DNA of 64,000 nucleotides from an uncultured Spirochaetales bacterium (GTDB lineage Bacteria > Spirochaetota > Spirochaetia > Sphaerochaetales > Sphaerochaetaceae), in assembly GCA_949282255.1 (NCBI GenBank), contig CASDPA010000004.1:1-64000 (forward strand). The letters are read 5' to 3'. Each line of letters starts with the position of its first letter. Position 1 is the first letter of the stretch. The notes below the pieces were generated by a model that was given only the letters and a program-made list of their open reading frames with translations, was not told the DNA's origin and did no database searches. This document shows, one piece after another, positions 17,773 through 26,119 of this stretch. The position numbers were made by a program, and so were the translations under genes.

Positions 17773-17845
17773 GGGGAAGTAGCTCACCTGGTAGAGCGAC
17801 AGGTTCGCAATCTGTAGGTAGAGGGTTCGAGTCCCTTCTTCTCCA
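17773..17845 (+). tRNA. tRNA-Ala(CGC)
   Basis: 73-nt cloverleaf: acceptor GGGGAAG/CTTCTCC, D arm GCTC/GAGC, anticodon loop TTCGCAA (anticodon CGC), T arm GAGGG-TTCGAGT-CCCTT, discriminator A. The G3-U70 wobble, the main identity element for alanyl-tRNA synthetase, is present. CCA is not encoded. Confidence 0.93.
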
Positions 17846-17849
17846 AACC

Positions 17850-17876
17850 ATCGTCCGGCTTTTCAGACGATTTTTT
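17850..17876 (+). terminator. Terminator after tRNA-Ala
   Basis: ATCGTC and GACGAT pair around a 10-nt loop, followed by T6. It slightly overlaps the 3' end of the convergent ogg gene. Confidence 0.7.
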
Positions 17877-18615
17877 ATTCCATGCTGCGTATCCATGAAA
17901 ACAGATACTGCTGGCTCAATGCCTGATAGGGAGCAAAATAAGAACTGTCCTTACCCGGATAATATTCGGCCATCACCTTTTTCATCCACACATCCATAGG
18001 AAATCCCTCCCTCTTCTGATAGGAAAAGATCAATATGCACGAAGCCACTTTCGGCCCGATTCCCTTTATGGTCTGCAATGCTTCCATGGCAGTATCAAAA
18101 TCCATCTTCTCCAAGCTGTCCAGCATATCGGCCTTATCCACCGCATCTACAAGGAAAGGAGCACGGAACCCGCAGCCCAAGGCACGGTAATCATCGGCAC
18201 AAACACCTTTCAGCTCATCTTTTGTCGGGAAAGAATAATACCCAGGTTCAACTTCATGACCAAATGTTCTAGAAAATCGGTCATATAATCCTTTTATTCT
18301 TTTTATATTATTATTCTGACTTAGAATGAACGAGATTGTTGCAATGAAATGATCCTGCTTGAGCATTCTGAGCATACCGATTTTAGAAACAGCCTGCTTA
18401 AGGATCTCATCCTTTTCAGATATCTCCTGCATAGCCTTCTCGTAATCATAATCAAGATCGAAATAAGCTCTGAGATACTCATCATTTCGGGCATCCTCCA
18501 AACTTCTTATCCTATATACCTTTTCGTTCAGAACAGCCGTAAAAAGCCCGGGCTCCTCTTCCGTCCACGAAAAGCACTGGCCTCCCAAAAGGGTTTCACG
18601 CAAATTTTCAACCAT
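17875..18615 (-). CDS. ogg: 8-oxoguanine DNA glycosylase/AP lyase (OGG1 type)
   Basis: 246 aa. N-terminal OGG fold with GGQCFSW (residues 11-17), then the helix-hairpin-helix GPD region: IKGIGPKVASC, whose Lys matches the catalytic lysine of OGG1 (GVGTKVADC), and FPMDVWMKKVM with the conserved Asp. It excises 8-oxoG and nicks the strand. Follows the nuclease-like lipoprotein gene by 3 nt; GAGG is only 1 nt from the ATG, too close for normal use, while TATTAT lies 6 nt upstream. Confidence 0.9.
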   Translation of the reverse strand: MVENLRETLLGGQCFSWTEEEPGLFTAVLNEKVYRIRSLEDARNDEYLRAYFDLDYDYEKAMQEISEKDEILKQAVSKIGMLRMLKQDHFIATISFILSQNNNIKRIKGLYDRFSRTFGHEVEPGYYSFPTKDELKGVCADDYRALGCGFRAPFLVDAVDKADMLDSLEKMDFDTAMEALQTIKGIGPKVASCILIFSYQKREGFPMDVWMKKVMAEYYPGKDSSYFAPYQALSQQYLFSWIRSME

Positions 18616-18618
18616 GCC

Positions 18619-19560
18619 TCAATAATACCTGAACAAGGCCTTGACTGCTAGATGGTCGGAATATCCAAGACCTGTCTCGATGTCGAACCTTACCGGCAGT
18701 CCATCTATATCCAAAACTTCAGGAGGTGAAAGCACCTTTATCTGTTCAAGCTCCAGTCCATATCCGTCAAAAGCTGCTTTATTAACAAGGATGTGGTCAT
18801 ATGAATACCATCTTCCTTCATAATAATATGTATCCATAGAAGGAACGGATTGGTCCAATGAGGCGGAATAATACACACCGGACGAAACGGAACTCTCATC
18901 ACCGGTCACACAAAGCGCAGCAGATTTTCCGTATGAAAAATCGGATAGGTTTTCATCAAACCTTGGATCCTCATTGAAATCCCCGCATGCTATGGAAAGG
19001 GATGGGGAAGAACGTTCCATAAGATACGACAAGTGCTCAAACTGGTCCTTACGTTCAATAGATCCTCCATCCAGCCTGCTTTTTGCGTGAAGCATATAAA
19101 CGGACACTATTTCCCCGGAAATCATGAATTCAAGCTCTATGATCGGCCGAGGGCCTGAACTTTCATGTATAAATATTGATTTAGGATATATATTACTAAT
19201 AAATCCTACCGATATAGGATTATTATTATCTATAATACCATAATATTTATATCCATATTTCGCCAAACCGGCTTTTATAAGATCATCCAGCACTTTATCA
19301 GATTCAATTTCCTGAAAAACAAATATATCCGCGCGATATTCTTCAGAACAAAGGAGAGAGGCATACTTTTCCATCCTGTCAAAATAAAGCTCTTCATCAT
19401 AGCCGTTTGATAGGGTAAATGGATAATACTCATCCCCATCATCCTCATTATCGAAAAGAAGGTACAAATTATAAGTGAGGATTGAAAAGCCATGGCCTTT
19501 CACATCAGGAGAACAGGAACAGATAAGAAAAAGAAAAGGGACTATAAGAATATGTCTCAT
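18619..19560 (-). CDS. Secreted endonuclease/exonuclease/phosphatase-family lipoprotein
   Basis: 313 aa. Signal peptide with lipobox ICSC. EEP-family signs: ILTYNLYLLFD (metal-binding Asn), VFQEIE (Glu ligand), MLHAKS, CGDFNEDP (Asp/Asn) and the C-terminal GYSDHLAVKA (catalytic Asp-His). A divalent-metal phosphodiesterase anchored at the cell envelope, acting on nucleic acids or lipid phosphates; the substrate cannot be told. Upstream of ogg with a 3-nt gap. Confidence 0.85.
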   Translation of the reverse strand: MRHILIVPFLFLICSCSPDVKGHGFSILTYNLYLLFDNEDDGDEYYPFTLSNGYDEELYFDRMEKYASLLCSEEYRADIFVFQEIESDKVLDDLIKAGLAKYGYKYYGIIDNNNPISVGFISNIYPKSIFIHESSGPRPIIELEFMISGEIVSVYMLHAKSRLDGGSIERKDQFEHLSYLMERSSPSLSIACGDFNEDPRFDENLSDFSYGKSAALCVTGDESSVSSGVYYSASLDQSVPSMDTYYYEGRWYSYDHILVNKAAFDGYGLELEQIKVLSPPEVLDIDGLPVRFDIETGLGYSDHLAVKALFRYY

Positions 19561-19597
19561 GTCCCTTTAATCTTGGAAATTATAATAATGTCCAATG

Positions 19598-20167
19598 TCA
19601 GGAAATTATATCCTTCTTGCTTTCGATTATCCTTGAAAGGATATTATAAGAAAGAGCTTCTTCAGCGCTAAGCCAGTAATCACGTTCGGTATCTTTGGAA
19701 ACCTTTTCCAAATCCATTCCTGTAGCATCTGAAATAAGCTTGTCAAGCTTCTTCCTCAGCTCTTCCATCTTCTCTGCCTGGATCTGCATGTCCGATGCAA
19801 CCCCTTTCATCTGTGAAAGCGGCTGATGTATGAGATATGTGGAATTTGGAAGACCGACACGCCTTTCCTTTTCTGCAGCAAGGAATATCAGAGCTGCGGC
19901 AGATGCAATCAGGCCTTGACCGATAACATACACGGGCGAATCGACAAACCTGATCATATCATGAATCGCAAAGCCCGAATAAACATCCCCTCCTGGGCTG
20001 TTGATATATACATAGATGGGATCATTGGACTGACTGTCCAAAACAAGTATGTTTCTTGTGAACTGATCAGCCTGATCCTTGTTTATTTCTCCGGAGATAA
20101 GTATGCTTCTCGTTTTCAAAAGCTTGTCATTAAGTCCGGAATCGTTGACCTTATCATTATTTTCCAT
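19598..20167 (-). CDS. clpP: ATP-dependent Clp protease proteolytic subunit
   Basis: 189 aa serine peptidase S14. Catalytic Ser in GLIASAAAL, His in LIHQPLSQ and Asp in KDTERDYW; substrate-channel motif INSPGGDVYSG. The active-site neighbourhood (ASAAAL for the usual ASMGA) is divergent, so this may be a secondary ClpP paralogue. The in-frame TTG two codons upstream was not chosen; no Shine-Dalgarno is visible before the ATG. Divergent from era. Confidence 0.9.
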   Translation of the reverse strand: MENNDKVNDSGLNDKLLKTRSILISGEINKDQADQFTRNILVLDSQSNDPIYVYINSPGGDVYSGFAIHDMIRFVDSPVYVIGQGLIASAAALIFLAAEKERRVGLPNSTYLIHQPLSQMKGVASDMQIQAEKMEELRKKLDKLISDATGMDLEKVSKDTERDYWLSAEEALSYNILSRIIESKKDIIS

Positions 20168-20274
20168 GACCAAAAGCTAACACAAAAGTGAAAAATAGAA
20201 AAGCATCGATCCATCTGCAATCAAAGGAAACACAGGGCATTCAACATATTTCAATATTCATTTACAATGGAAGA

Positions 20275-21168
20275 ATGAAATGTGCTACGGTATCGGTCAT
20301 AGGCAGGCCAAGTGCAGGTAAAAGCACCTTGGTGAACACAATATGCGAGATGAAGGTCTCAATAACAAGCAAAACCCCTCAAACGACCAGGAACAAGATA
20401 AGAGGGATATATACGGATCAGCGGGGCCAGATAATATTCACAGACACACCTGGCTGGCATCTAAGCGGCAAAGAGGTAAATAGAAGAATGCAGGAGGCGA
20501 CGCTGTCGGCCCTTGGCGAATCGGATATCATCCTTTACATAATGGACGGCAAGAGAGCTGTCAAGCTGGAAGAGGAGTCGATAAAAGATCTGATCATCAA
20601 AGCCGGTGTTCCTACAGTCTGCGTAATCAACAAAAAGGACATACTGACAAAAGAAGAAATAGAAGATGCGGAATTCTTTCTAAAGGAAAACTTTCCCTCT
20701 TCGCCGATTTTGACAGCTTCAGCAAAAGATGACGATGGAATCGATGAGGTTTTGATTGAACTTTTCAAACTCGCTCCCGAAGGGGATCTGATGTATCCTG
20801 AGGATGCATACACCGACCAGCCTCTGGAATTCAGGATATCGGAAATAATCAGGGAAAAAACGATCAATCTCCTGCAGGATGAACTGCCACATGTGATTTT
20901 TGTGGAGGTATCGGATCTGGAATACAACCAGGAAGAGGAAAAGGTTTGGATCCGGGCATTCATCAATGTCGAAAGGGAAGGCCAAAAAGGCATAGTTGTA
21001 GGCAAAGGTGGTGAGAATATAAGACAAATAAGAAAAGAGTCGTTCAAGGATATAAAAAAGATTTTTCCTCAAAGCAAGCTTGAACTGGATCTCAGGGTGA
21101 AAAGCCAGGCAAAATGGAGAAACAACCAGGTCGTCCTTGATAGGATATTCAAGGACCTTAATAAATAA
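20275..21168 (+). CDS. era: GTPase Era
   Basis: 297 aa. G1 GRPSAGKS (residues 10-17), G2 region TTRNKIRG, G3 DTPGW, G4 NKKD, then a C-terminal KH domain (VVGKGGENIRQIRKESFKDI). Binds the 3' end of 16S rRNA and acts in 30S maturation. The start MKCATVSVIG fits homologues; the frame is open upstream but that part is not Era-like. TACAAT ends 6 nt before the ATG and GGAAG is too close to serve as a Shine-Dalgarno. Confidence 0.95.
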   Translation: MKCATVSVIGRPSAGKSTLVNTICEMKVSITSKTPQTTRNKIRGIYTDQRGQIIFTDTPGWHLSGKEVNRRMQEATLSALGESDIILYIMDGKRAVKLEEESIKDLIIKAGVPTVCVINKKDILTKEEIEDAEFFLKENFPSSPILTASAKDDDGIDEVLIELFKLAPEGDLMYPEDAYTDQPLEFRISEIIREKTINLLQDELPHVIFVEVSDLEYNQEEEKVWIRAFINVEREGQKGIVVGKGGENIRQIRKESFKDIKKIFPQSKLELDLRVKSQAKWRNNQVVLDRIFKDLNK

Positions 21169-21204
21169 TGACTACTAACAAATTAATTATTTTATAAATA
21201 AAAA

Positions 21205-21229
21205 AGAACCGGAGAAATATTCCGGTTCT
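21205..21229. terminator. Bidirectional terminator between era and the FMN reductase gene
   Basis: AGAACCGGA pairs with TCCGGTTCT (9 bp). T-rich tracts follow on both strands, better on the minus strand (T6). Confidence 0.8.
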
Positions 21230-21268
21230 TCTATTTATTTACATCATAATAAAGTAATCCGTACTACC

Positions 21269-21817
21269 TTATCTGATAAAATTGGTTTTGATCCTCTTTT
21301 CCGTCTCAGGAAGGTCCAATGAAGCCTTCTTGATGCTGGAAATCACATATACCATATTGCGGGCAAGAATTCTAATTGTTTGGAGCCCTTCCTCATCCTT
21401 TTCAACCTCTGCAGGAGTGTTGCCATGGACCTGATTCCAATAGTTCGAACCTACGGTGATCATCTCTGAAATGGTAAAATACTTGTTCAGCTGATCGAAT
21501 GTCGCAGAGGCACCGCCACGGCGGCAGGAGACTACCGCGGCTCCAACCTTCAAACGCACAGAAGCCTTTGAAAAAAGTCCATCAAAGAAATATGAAGCCA
21601 GGCCGGTTGCAGAAGCATAATATACAGGTGAAGACAGCACTATACCATCGGCGGAATTGACAAGGTCCACGGCCCTCTTGATATCCTCTTCATCGAATGA
21701 ACAGTGGAAAATCTGATTCTCCACACCGAGACTGTCAAATATGGCAGACATTTCCTCCAGCGCCCTATGTGTGCAACCATTTTCACGCGGGGACCCGTTA
21801 AACAGAATAATTTTCAT
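21269..21817 (-). CDS. NAD(P)H-dependent FMN reductase / flavodoxin-like protein
   Basis: 182 aa. Flavodoxin fold: phosphate-binding loop NGSPRENGCTHRAL near the N-terminus, SPVYYASATGLASYFFDG (FMN ring contact) around residue 65-85 and SCRRGGASATFDQL. An NADPH-dependent FMN reductase of the iron-sulfur flavoprotein-like group, without the cysteine cluster. AGGAG 5 nt before ATG 21817 favours this start over a GTG six bases upstream. Co-transcribed with lysS. Confidence 0.85.
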   Translation of the reverse strand: MKIILFNGSPRENGCTHRALEEMSAIFDSLGVENQIFHCSFDEEDIKRAVDLVNSADGIVLSSPVYYASATGLASYFFDGLFSKASVRLKVGAAVVSCRRGGASATFDQLNKYFTISEMITVGSNYWNQVHGNTPAEVEKDEEGLQTIRILARNMVYVISSIKKASLDLPETEKRIKTNFIR

Positions 21818-21819
21818 CT

Positions 21820-23415
21820 TCACTCCTGATATTTGGAAAGGATTGAATCGATCCTGTCCTTGCCACAGATTTTTATGAAGCCTGCAAGCTTAGGCCCTTT
21901 TTCCTTTCCGATCAACGCAAGATATGTGATCCTGAAGAAATCAGCATTTTCCAAGCCATTGTCGGCGGCAGCCTTATAAATATACTCGGAAAACTCCTTT
22001 TCGGAGCATGCATCAAGATGCTCATTCACATATCCTCTAAGATCCGACAGTGCCTTCTTTTCTTTTTCATACAGCGCAACCGGCTCATCATCAGATTTTG
22101 CCAAAGACCATTTGAAATCCTCTGGGGCATAGGTGGTGATCCAGTTCCAGGCACATGTCAGACGTGTGCGGAGCCTATCGACCTGTCCGGGCTTCACATC
22201 TGTAAGGCTTGCTATAACTTTTTCGATATCCCCTTCATAAATCTGAAGCAGATTGCACAGATGTCTGAAAGGAACCTGATAGCCGGGTTCGGTCGGAATG
22301 CTTTCAGGATCGACCTGGGAAAGCTCGTATATCCTCTTTTCCTTTTCCTTACGCTGTTCCTTGACATCCAAAAGTCCGAAGTAAATCCTCTCGCAATTGT
22401 CGTAATCCTCATAAATCTTGAGTACATCGAGATCGAAAGAGATCGCAAATTCGGAATTCGGCCTTGTTCCGACAAAAAGATATCTGACAATCTCGGGGGT
22501 ATAGATTTCAAGAACATCGTACAAATCAGCCACCTCTCCGCCGGAAGAGGAAATCTTGCCGCCCATTCCCTTGAGCTTGATAAAATCATAGCGCATGGAT
22601 ACAGGAGCCTTGCCGCCAAAGATTTCAACAACCTTCTTTGATGTGTCATACGATCCACCTTCGGTGAGGTGATCCTTTCCACCTGGCTCGAAATCCACAT
22701 TCTCCTCAGCCCATCTCATAGGCCAGTCGATACGCCATGGAAGCTTTGTGTTGGGTGTCGTGCGGATATCGATCGTCTCTTCCTTACCAAGATCGTCATC
22801 GCGATAGGTTATTCCGTATTCTCCGTCCCAAGAAAGCACAGTGGTGTTGTCCTTGTCCGTAAACGACGAGAAAACCGATACAGGGTACCAGTCCTCCTTC
22901 AGAGGTTCGGTTCTGTATTCATCAAGTATCTTTCTTATCTCATCCCTATGCTCCAAGGCAGTCTTTATACCATTCACATAGCGGTTCGAACGATAGCGCT
23001 CCGCCTGGTAAAGGTATTCCGGATATATTCCGACGGTTGGAAGAATTTTCTCAACACGCACCTCATTTGCCCTTGCATAGTTTTCTGCATAATGGGTTGT
23101 ATCCGGAACAAGCGTAATGGGCTTGCGGAGATATTTCTCCAAGAGATCTGGTTCAGGCATGTTCTTAGGAACCTTCCTGAACACATCATAGTCATCCCAT
23201 GAATATATGAACCGGACCTTCTTTCCACGCTGTCTCAAAGCCCTGACCACGAGATCAACCGTAATTATTTCCCTGAAATTACCTATATGGACAGTACCTG
23301 ACGGGGTGATTCCGCTGGCACAGGTATACATATCCTTGTCACCTTTTTCACGGATGATCCTTTCCGCCATCTGATCGGCCCAATGGGCACCTTCTTTCTT
23401 TACATCATTACTCAT
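21820..23415 (-). CDS. lysS: Class I lysyl-tRNA synthetase
   Basis: 531 aa. Class I Rossmann-fold LysRS, the form of archaea and spirochaetes, unrelated to the class II enzyme of most bacteria. HIGH-type motif HIGN (residues 43-46) and KMSKS-type KISSS (near 290) are seen, plus the GKDHLTEGGS block. No Shine-Dalgarno; a promoter TTGCAA-17-GATAAT ends 9 nt before the ATG. Followed by a 1-2 nt gap or overlap to the flavodoxin-like gene. Confidence 0.96.
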   Translation of the reverse strand: MSNDVKKEGAHWADQMAERIIREKGDKDMYTCASGITPSGTVHIGNFREIITVDLVVRALRQRGKKVRFIYSWDDYDVFRKVPKNMPEPDLLEKYLRKPITLVPDTTHYAENYARANEVRVEKILPTVGIYPEYLYQAERYRSNRYVNGIKTALEHRDEIRKILDEYRTEPLKEDWYPVSVFSSFTDKDNTTVLSWDGEYGITYRDDDLGKEETIDIRTTPNTKLPWRIDWPMRWAEENVDFEPGGKDHLTEGGSYDTSKKVVEIFGGKAPVSMRYDFIKLKGMGGKISSSGGEVADLYDVLEIYTPEIVRYLFVGTRPNSEFAISFDLDVLKIYEDYDNCERIYFGLLDVKEQRKEKEKRIYELSQVDPESIPTEPGYQVPFRHLCNLLQIYEGDIEKVIASLTDVKPGQVDRLRTRLTCAWNWITTYAPEDFKWSLAKSDDEPVALYEKEKKALSDLRGYVNEHLDACSEKEFSEYIYKAAADNGLENADFFRITYLALIGKEKGPKLAGFIKICGKDRIDSILSKYQE

Positions 23416-23424
23416 AGCTTTTGC

Positions 23425-23453
23425 ATTATCTCAAAGACTGGTATTTCTTGCAA
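23425..23453 (-). promoter_or_regulatory. lysS promoter, near-leaderless
   Basis: Minus strand: TTGCAA (23448-23453), 17 nt, GATAAT (23425-23430), then 9 nt to the ATG at 23415. It lies beside the divergent promoter of the RlpA-like gene, which uses the same -35 hexamer. Confidence 0.6.
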
Positions 23454-23462
23454 GGCTTGCAT

Positions 23463-23491
23463 TTGCAAATTTATCATTGCTGTTGTATAGT
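23463..23491 (+). promoter_or_regulatory. Promoter of the RlpA-like gene, leaderless configuration
   Basis: TTGCAA (23463-23468), exactly 17 nt, TATAGT (23486-23491), then ATTCGC and the ATG at 23498. Confidence 0.65.
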
Positions 23492-23497
23492 ATTCGC

Positions 23498-24088
23498 ATG
23501 AAAAAAATGATGCTCGTTGCAATCCTGCTGTTTTCATCTGCATCCATCCTCTTTTCCGATGGTATTGGAATATATGTACCGGACAGAAACGGATATAGGA
23601 CACAGGACGGTTCTGTTTACACACAGGAAGAGAATACATGTGCAAGCAGCATCTACAAACAAGGAAGCATCCTGAGCATAAAGGCTGATGATGGCAGCGA
23701 TGTCCTTGTATATGTGAACGACATTGCGGAAATGCCTCCTGACAGGCAGATCCTTTTGAACACAAAAGCGGCAGAGGAACTGGAAATTGCCGACAAGGGC
23801 TTTGACAACAGGGAGGTTTCCATAGTCCTGGAAGGCGAAGATGAAGAATCGGCAACAGGCTGGAGCAAATTCAAAATCGCCTTATTCGAAACAAGCAGGG
23901 ATGCTTTGGATGCCTATAAGCTCCTAACAGCCAGCGGCTTCAAAGCCACCGCAACACCTGTTGAAAACGGGATCGAGCTTTATGTGAGATACATACCGCA
24001 ATACCAGGTGAGCACTGTAAGCAGCGTGCTTAAGGGAATGGGCTACAACAACATAATGCTTATGGCCGAGGAGAATCCATATTCCTGA
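23498..24088 (+). CDS. Secreted RlpA-like double-psi barrel protein
   Basis: 196 aa. Signal peptide MKKMMLVAILLFSSASILFS, then a region (residues 55-100) whose VLVYVNDIAEMPPDRQILL and KAAEELEI follow the RlpA/DPBB pattern (V.VNDRGP....R.IDLS..AA). The C-terminal part (about 115-190, alternating strand-helix with GFKATATPVENG) resembles a SPOR-type peptidoglycan-binding domain. The catalytic Asp context is altered (NDIAEM), so lytic activity is uncertain. Its stop overlaps the next start (TGATG). Confidence 0.65.
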   Translation: MKKMMLVAILLFSSASILFSDGIGIYVPDRNGYRTQDGSVYTQEENTCASSIYKQGSILSIKADDGSDVLVYVNDIAEMPPDRQILLNTKAAEELEIADKGFDNREVSIVLEGEDEESATGWSKFKIALFETSRDALDAYKLLTASGFKATATPVENGIELYVRYIPQYQVSTVSSVLKGMGYNNIMLMAEENPYS

Positions 24089-24588
24089 TGCTGGCGGGTT
24101 TGATACGCAACAAGAGGCGATTGACCGCTTTTCCAACCATTTTGCTGATTCTTGGAACCATGTTCCTATCCTCGTTCATCGCCAATGCCTTGGATTATGA
24201 GAAGCTGAAAAAGCTATACCCCGTTTTCAAAACAAGGGGCTGGGAAAAGCAAGGGCAGCTTTATCAAAAAATATTCAAAGTGAAATCCTGGAAGGAACAC
24301 ATCCCATCCATAAGCAGTTTTGATAAGAAAAACCTTTCAAGGGATATAACGGTGGACTATGTGGAGATATATCTTCTTGAGAGCATACGTGCAGAACTTT
24401 GTCACGCGCTAATAGTGTTTTTCTCAATACCTATAATCATTTTAAGCCCAAACTCTTTCAATCTCTCGATAATAGTTTGGACTATATCAGCCAACATCCC
24501 ATGCATAATCATCCAAAGATACAACAGACCGAGATTTGAAGCTCTGGCAAAAAGAATCAACAATGGAAAGATATTCCAAAAAATATAA
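24088..24588 (+). CDS. CrtO-family (glycosyl-diaponeurosporenoate) acyltransferase-like membrane protein
   Basis: 166 aa. An N-terminal hydrophobic segment, the block GWEKQGQLYQKIFKVKSWKEHIP around residue 50-75, then TVDYVEIYLLESIRAELCH and two more membrane helices. The W(E/K)..Y...F.(V/I)K.WK and E..RAELCH pattern is what I recall of the small glycosyl-4,4'-diaponeurosporenoate acyltransferase family. No other carotenoid gene is present, so another acyl acceptor is likely. Translationally coupled to the RlpA-like gene. Confidence 0.6.
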   Translation: MLAGLIRNKRRLTAFPTILLILGTMFLSSFIANALDYEKLKKLYPVFKTRGWEKQGQLYQKIFKVKSWKEHIPSISSFDKKNLSRDITVDYVEIYLLESIRAELCHALIVFFSIPIIILSPNSFNLSIIVWTISANIPCIIIQRYNRPRFEALAKRINNGKIFQKI

Positions 24589-24589
24589 T

Positions 24590-24617
24590 AAAAAAGGCCT
24601 TCCAATCGGAAGACCTT
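24590..24617 (-). terminator. Terminator of the outer-membrane protein gene
   Basis: Minus strand: AAGGTCTTCC, GATT loop, GGAAGGCCTT (one G-U pair), then T5-6. It lies between two convergent genes. Confidence 0.75.
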
Positions 24618-24637
24618 CAACGATAAGCGCTGGAGTA

Positions 24638-25750
24638 TCAGAAATCAAGGAAGAATGTGAACGAGCCTACCAGCTTCTTTCCTTCATCCGTATATTTCTC
24701 ACCTGTAAAAAGATATGCAAGCTGATATCCCAGATCTATGAAATCAAAGAATGATACTGTAAATTGGGCACCAGCACTTGAGAGGAAATTATCAGCAGCT
24801 ATATTGGTGTTGAAATAGTCGCCACAGCCGTAGCCCACATCAAAGAAAAGATTGATCCTTGGTCGTATCGAGCCTATGCCAAGACCAGGTCCGGCGATCC
24901 TGAAGTCAAAATTATTGACTATGGTAAACTGGCTGTTGTAGGAATAGGTGTTATATCCCCTGACCTTCCGGCCAAGCGATACAGGTCCCTGATAGGCCAC
25001 CGGAACATATTTTCCATCGGTCCAGTTCAGATTAACCCTGTCCGCGATAACAAGGCTTATCCACCCGTTATCACCTGTACTGAATGTATAAAGGGTCTTC
25101 GCCCCTACGGCATTCAATGTGAGCGAATAATAATCAGCATATCCACCGAGAGCCTTGTTCAATGCATATGGACCATATTCAGCTTCTGCATAAGCTAAGA
25201 AGCCATCATTTGTGAACAAGGTATCCTCCATCATATCAAAGGTGATGCGGAAATTGAAGTTGGTCCCGAAGAACTGCCTATCTCCATTGAGATCAGGATA
25301 AATATTTCCTGAATGATCAAATAAATAATTATCCAGAGAATCATTCTTGTCCGTCTTAAAACTATCTCTGTTGATCTCATACTTAAGATCCACGCCGAAC
25401 TGGAACATCAGCAGATCATCCAAAAGGCCTTGGCGCAGACGCACCACATAATCGGTTTGTATCACATCGTATGTGATCTGGGTATCAGGAGAGGATGCTC
25501 CAGTTGAAGGATCTTGGAAAACCCTTCTCTGATTATAGCCACCACCGACTAGGAACTGGGCCTCCGAAGTGTTTGCATCAAAGATCTGACCATTGACGCC
25601 GACGCCAAGAAGAAGGTAGCTGGGAACGAAGCCGAATACGATTTCAGGATGCTGGCCCAGATCTCCGAACACAAAACGTACATTCGGTCCGGCAAAAGCG
25701 GATGTAAGGGCCATGATGCACAGCAGCAGGATTGCAATTGTTTTTTTCAT
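24638..25750 (-). CDS. Outer-membrane beta-barrel protein
   Basis: 370 aa. Signal peptide ending ALTSAFA, many amphipathic strands with aromatic girdles (YADYYSLTLNAVGAKTLYTF, TIVNNFDFRIAG) and a C-terminal LVGSFTFFLDF closing on Phe. Monocistronic, with AGGGGA before the ATG and a terminator after it. Upstream, TTGGCA-18-TAATAT is a plausible promoter and an 8-bp inverted repeat lies further up. Likely an abundant porin or surface protein; family not identified. Confidence 0.7.
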   Translation of the reverse strand: MKKTIAILLLCIMALTSAFAGPNVRFVFGDLGQHPEIVFGFVPSYLLLGVGVNGQIFDANTSEAQFLVGGGYNQRRVFQDPSTGASSPDTQITYDVIQTDYVVRLRQGLLDDLLMFQFGVDLKYEINRDSFKTDKNDSLDNYLFDHSGNIYPDLNGDRQFFGTNFNFRITFDMMEDTLFTNDGFLAYAEAEYGPYALNKALGGYADYYSLTLNAVGAKTLYTFSTGDNGWISLVIADRVNLNWTDGKYVPVAYQGPVSLGRKVRGYNTYSYNSQFTIVNNFDFRIAGPGLGIGSIRPRINLFFDVGYGCGDYFNTNIAADNFLSSAGAQFTVSFFDFIDLGYQLAYLFTGEKYTDEGKKLVGSFTFFLDF

Positions 25751-25852
25751 TGTATTTCCCCTGTTCCATTCCCTTTACACAGGGCGGAACGATCTAATCA
25801 GATATTAACAGGAATTTGCTGCAGTTGCCAACCACGAACATATCAAAATGAC

Positions 25853-25874
25853 TGATTTAGGATACTCTAAATCA
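25853..25874. promoter_or_regulatory. Palindrome upstream of the outer-membrane protein gene
   Basis: TGATTTAG, 6 nt, CTAAATCA: perfect 8-bp arms between the barrel gene and the divergent tRNA. Too far from either gene to be a terminator; it looks like a dimeric regulator site. Binding partner unknown. Confidence 0.4.
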
Positions 25875-25898
25875 TAGGAAAAATTGAAAGCAAAGTTA

Positions 25899-25927
25899 TT
25901 GCCTTGCACGTTTATTTTTGCTAGACT
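25899..25927 (+). promoter_or_regulatory. Promoter of the CAU tRNA
   Basis: TTGCCT (25899-25904), 17 nt, TAGACT (25922-25927) preceded by TGC (extended -10). The tRNA starts 9 nt later. Confidence 0.6.
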
Positions 25928-25936
25928 ACTAATCAC

Positions 25937-26009
25937 GGGCCTATAGCTCAGCGGTTAGAGCAAAGGACTCATAATCCTTGGGTCGCCGGTTCAAATCCAG
26001 CTGGGCCCA
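25937..26009 (+). tRNA. tRNA with CAU anticodon, probably tRNA-Ile2 (lysidine type)
   Basis: 73-nt cloverleaf: acceptor GGGCCTA/TGGGCCC, D arm GCTC/GAGC, anticodon stem AAGGA/TCCTT, loop CTCATAA, T loop TTCAAAT, discriminator A, no CCA. The D loop (AGCGGTTA) and the GGTCGC..GGTTCAAATCCAGC side resemble E. coli ileX more than elongator tRNA-Met; the isotype is therefore a judgement. One C-A mismatch sits in the T stem (GCCGG/CCAGC). Confidence 0.75.
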
Positions 26010-26053
26010 TCTTAAAGCAAAAAGGTGAAATAAAACCTTTTCCTGTTAAACGG

Positions 26054-26081
26054 GGAGCGGTATCAGCCGCTCCTTATTTTT
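26054..26081 (+). terminator. Terminator after the CAU tRNA
   Basis: GGAGCGG, TATCAG loop, CCGCTCC, then TTATTTTTTT. Confidence 0.85.
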
Positions 26082-26119
26082 TTATTGCTTTGCCAACTGG
26101 GACGGCAAAGCAACAAATG

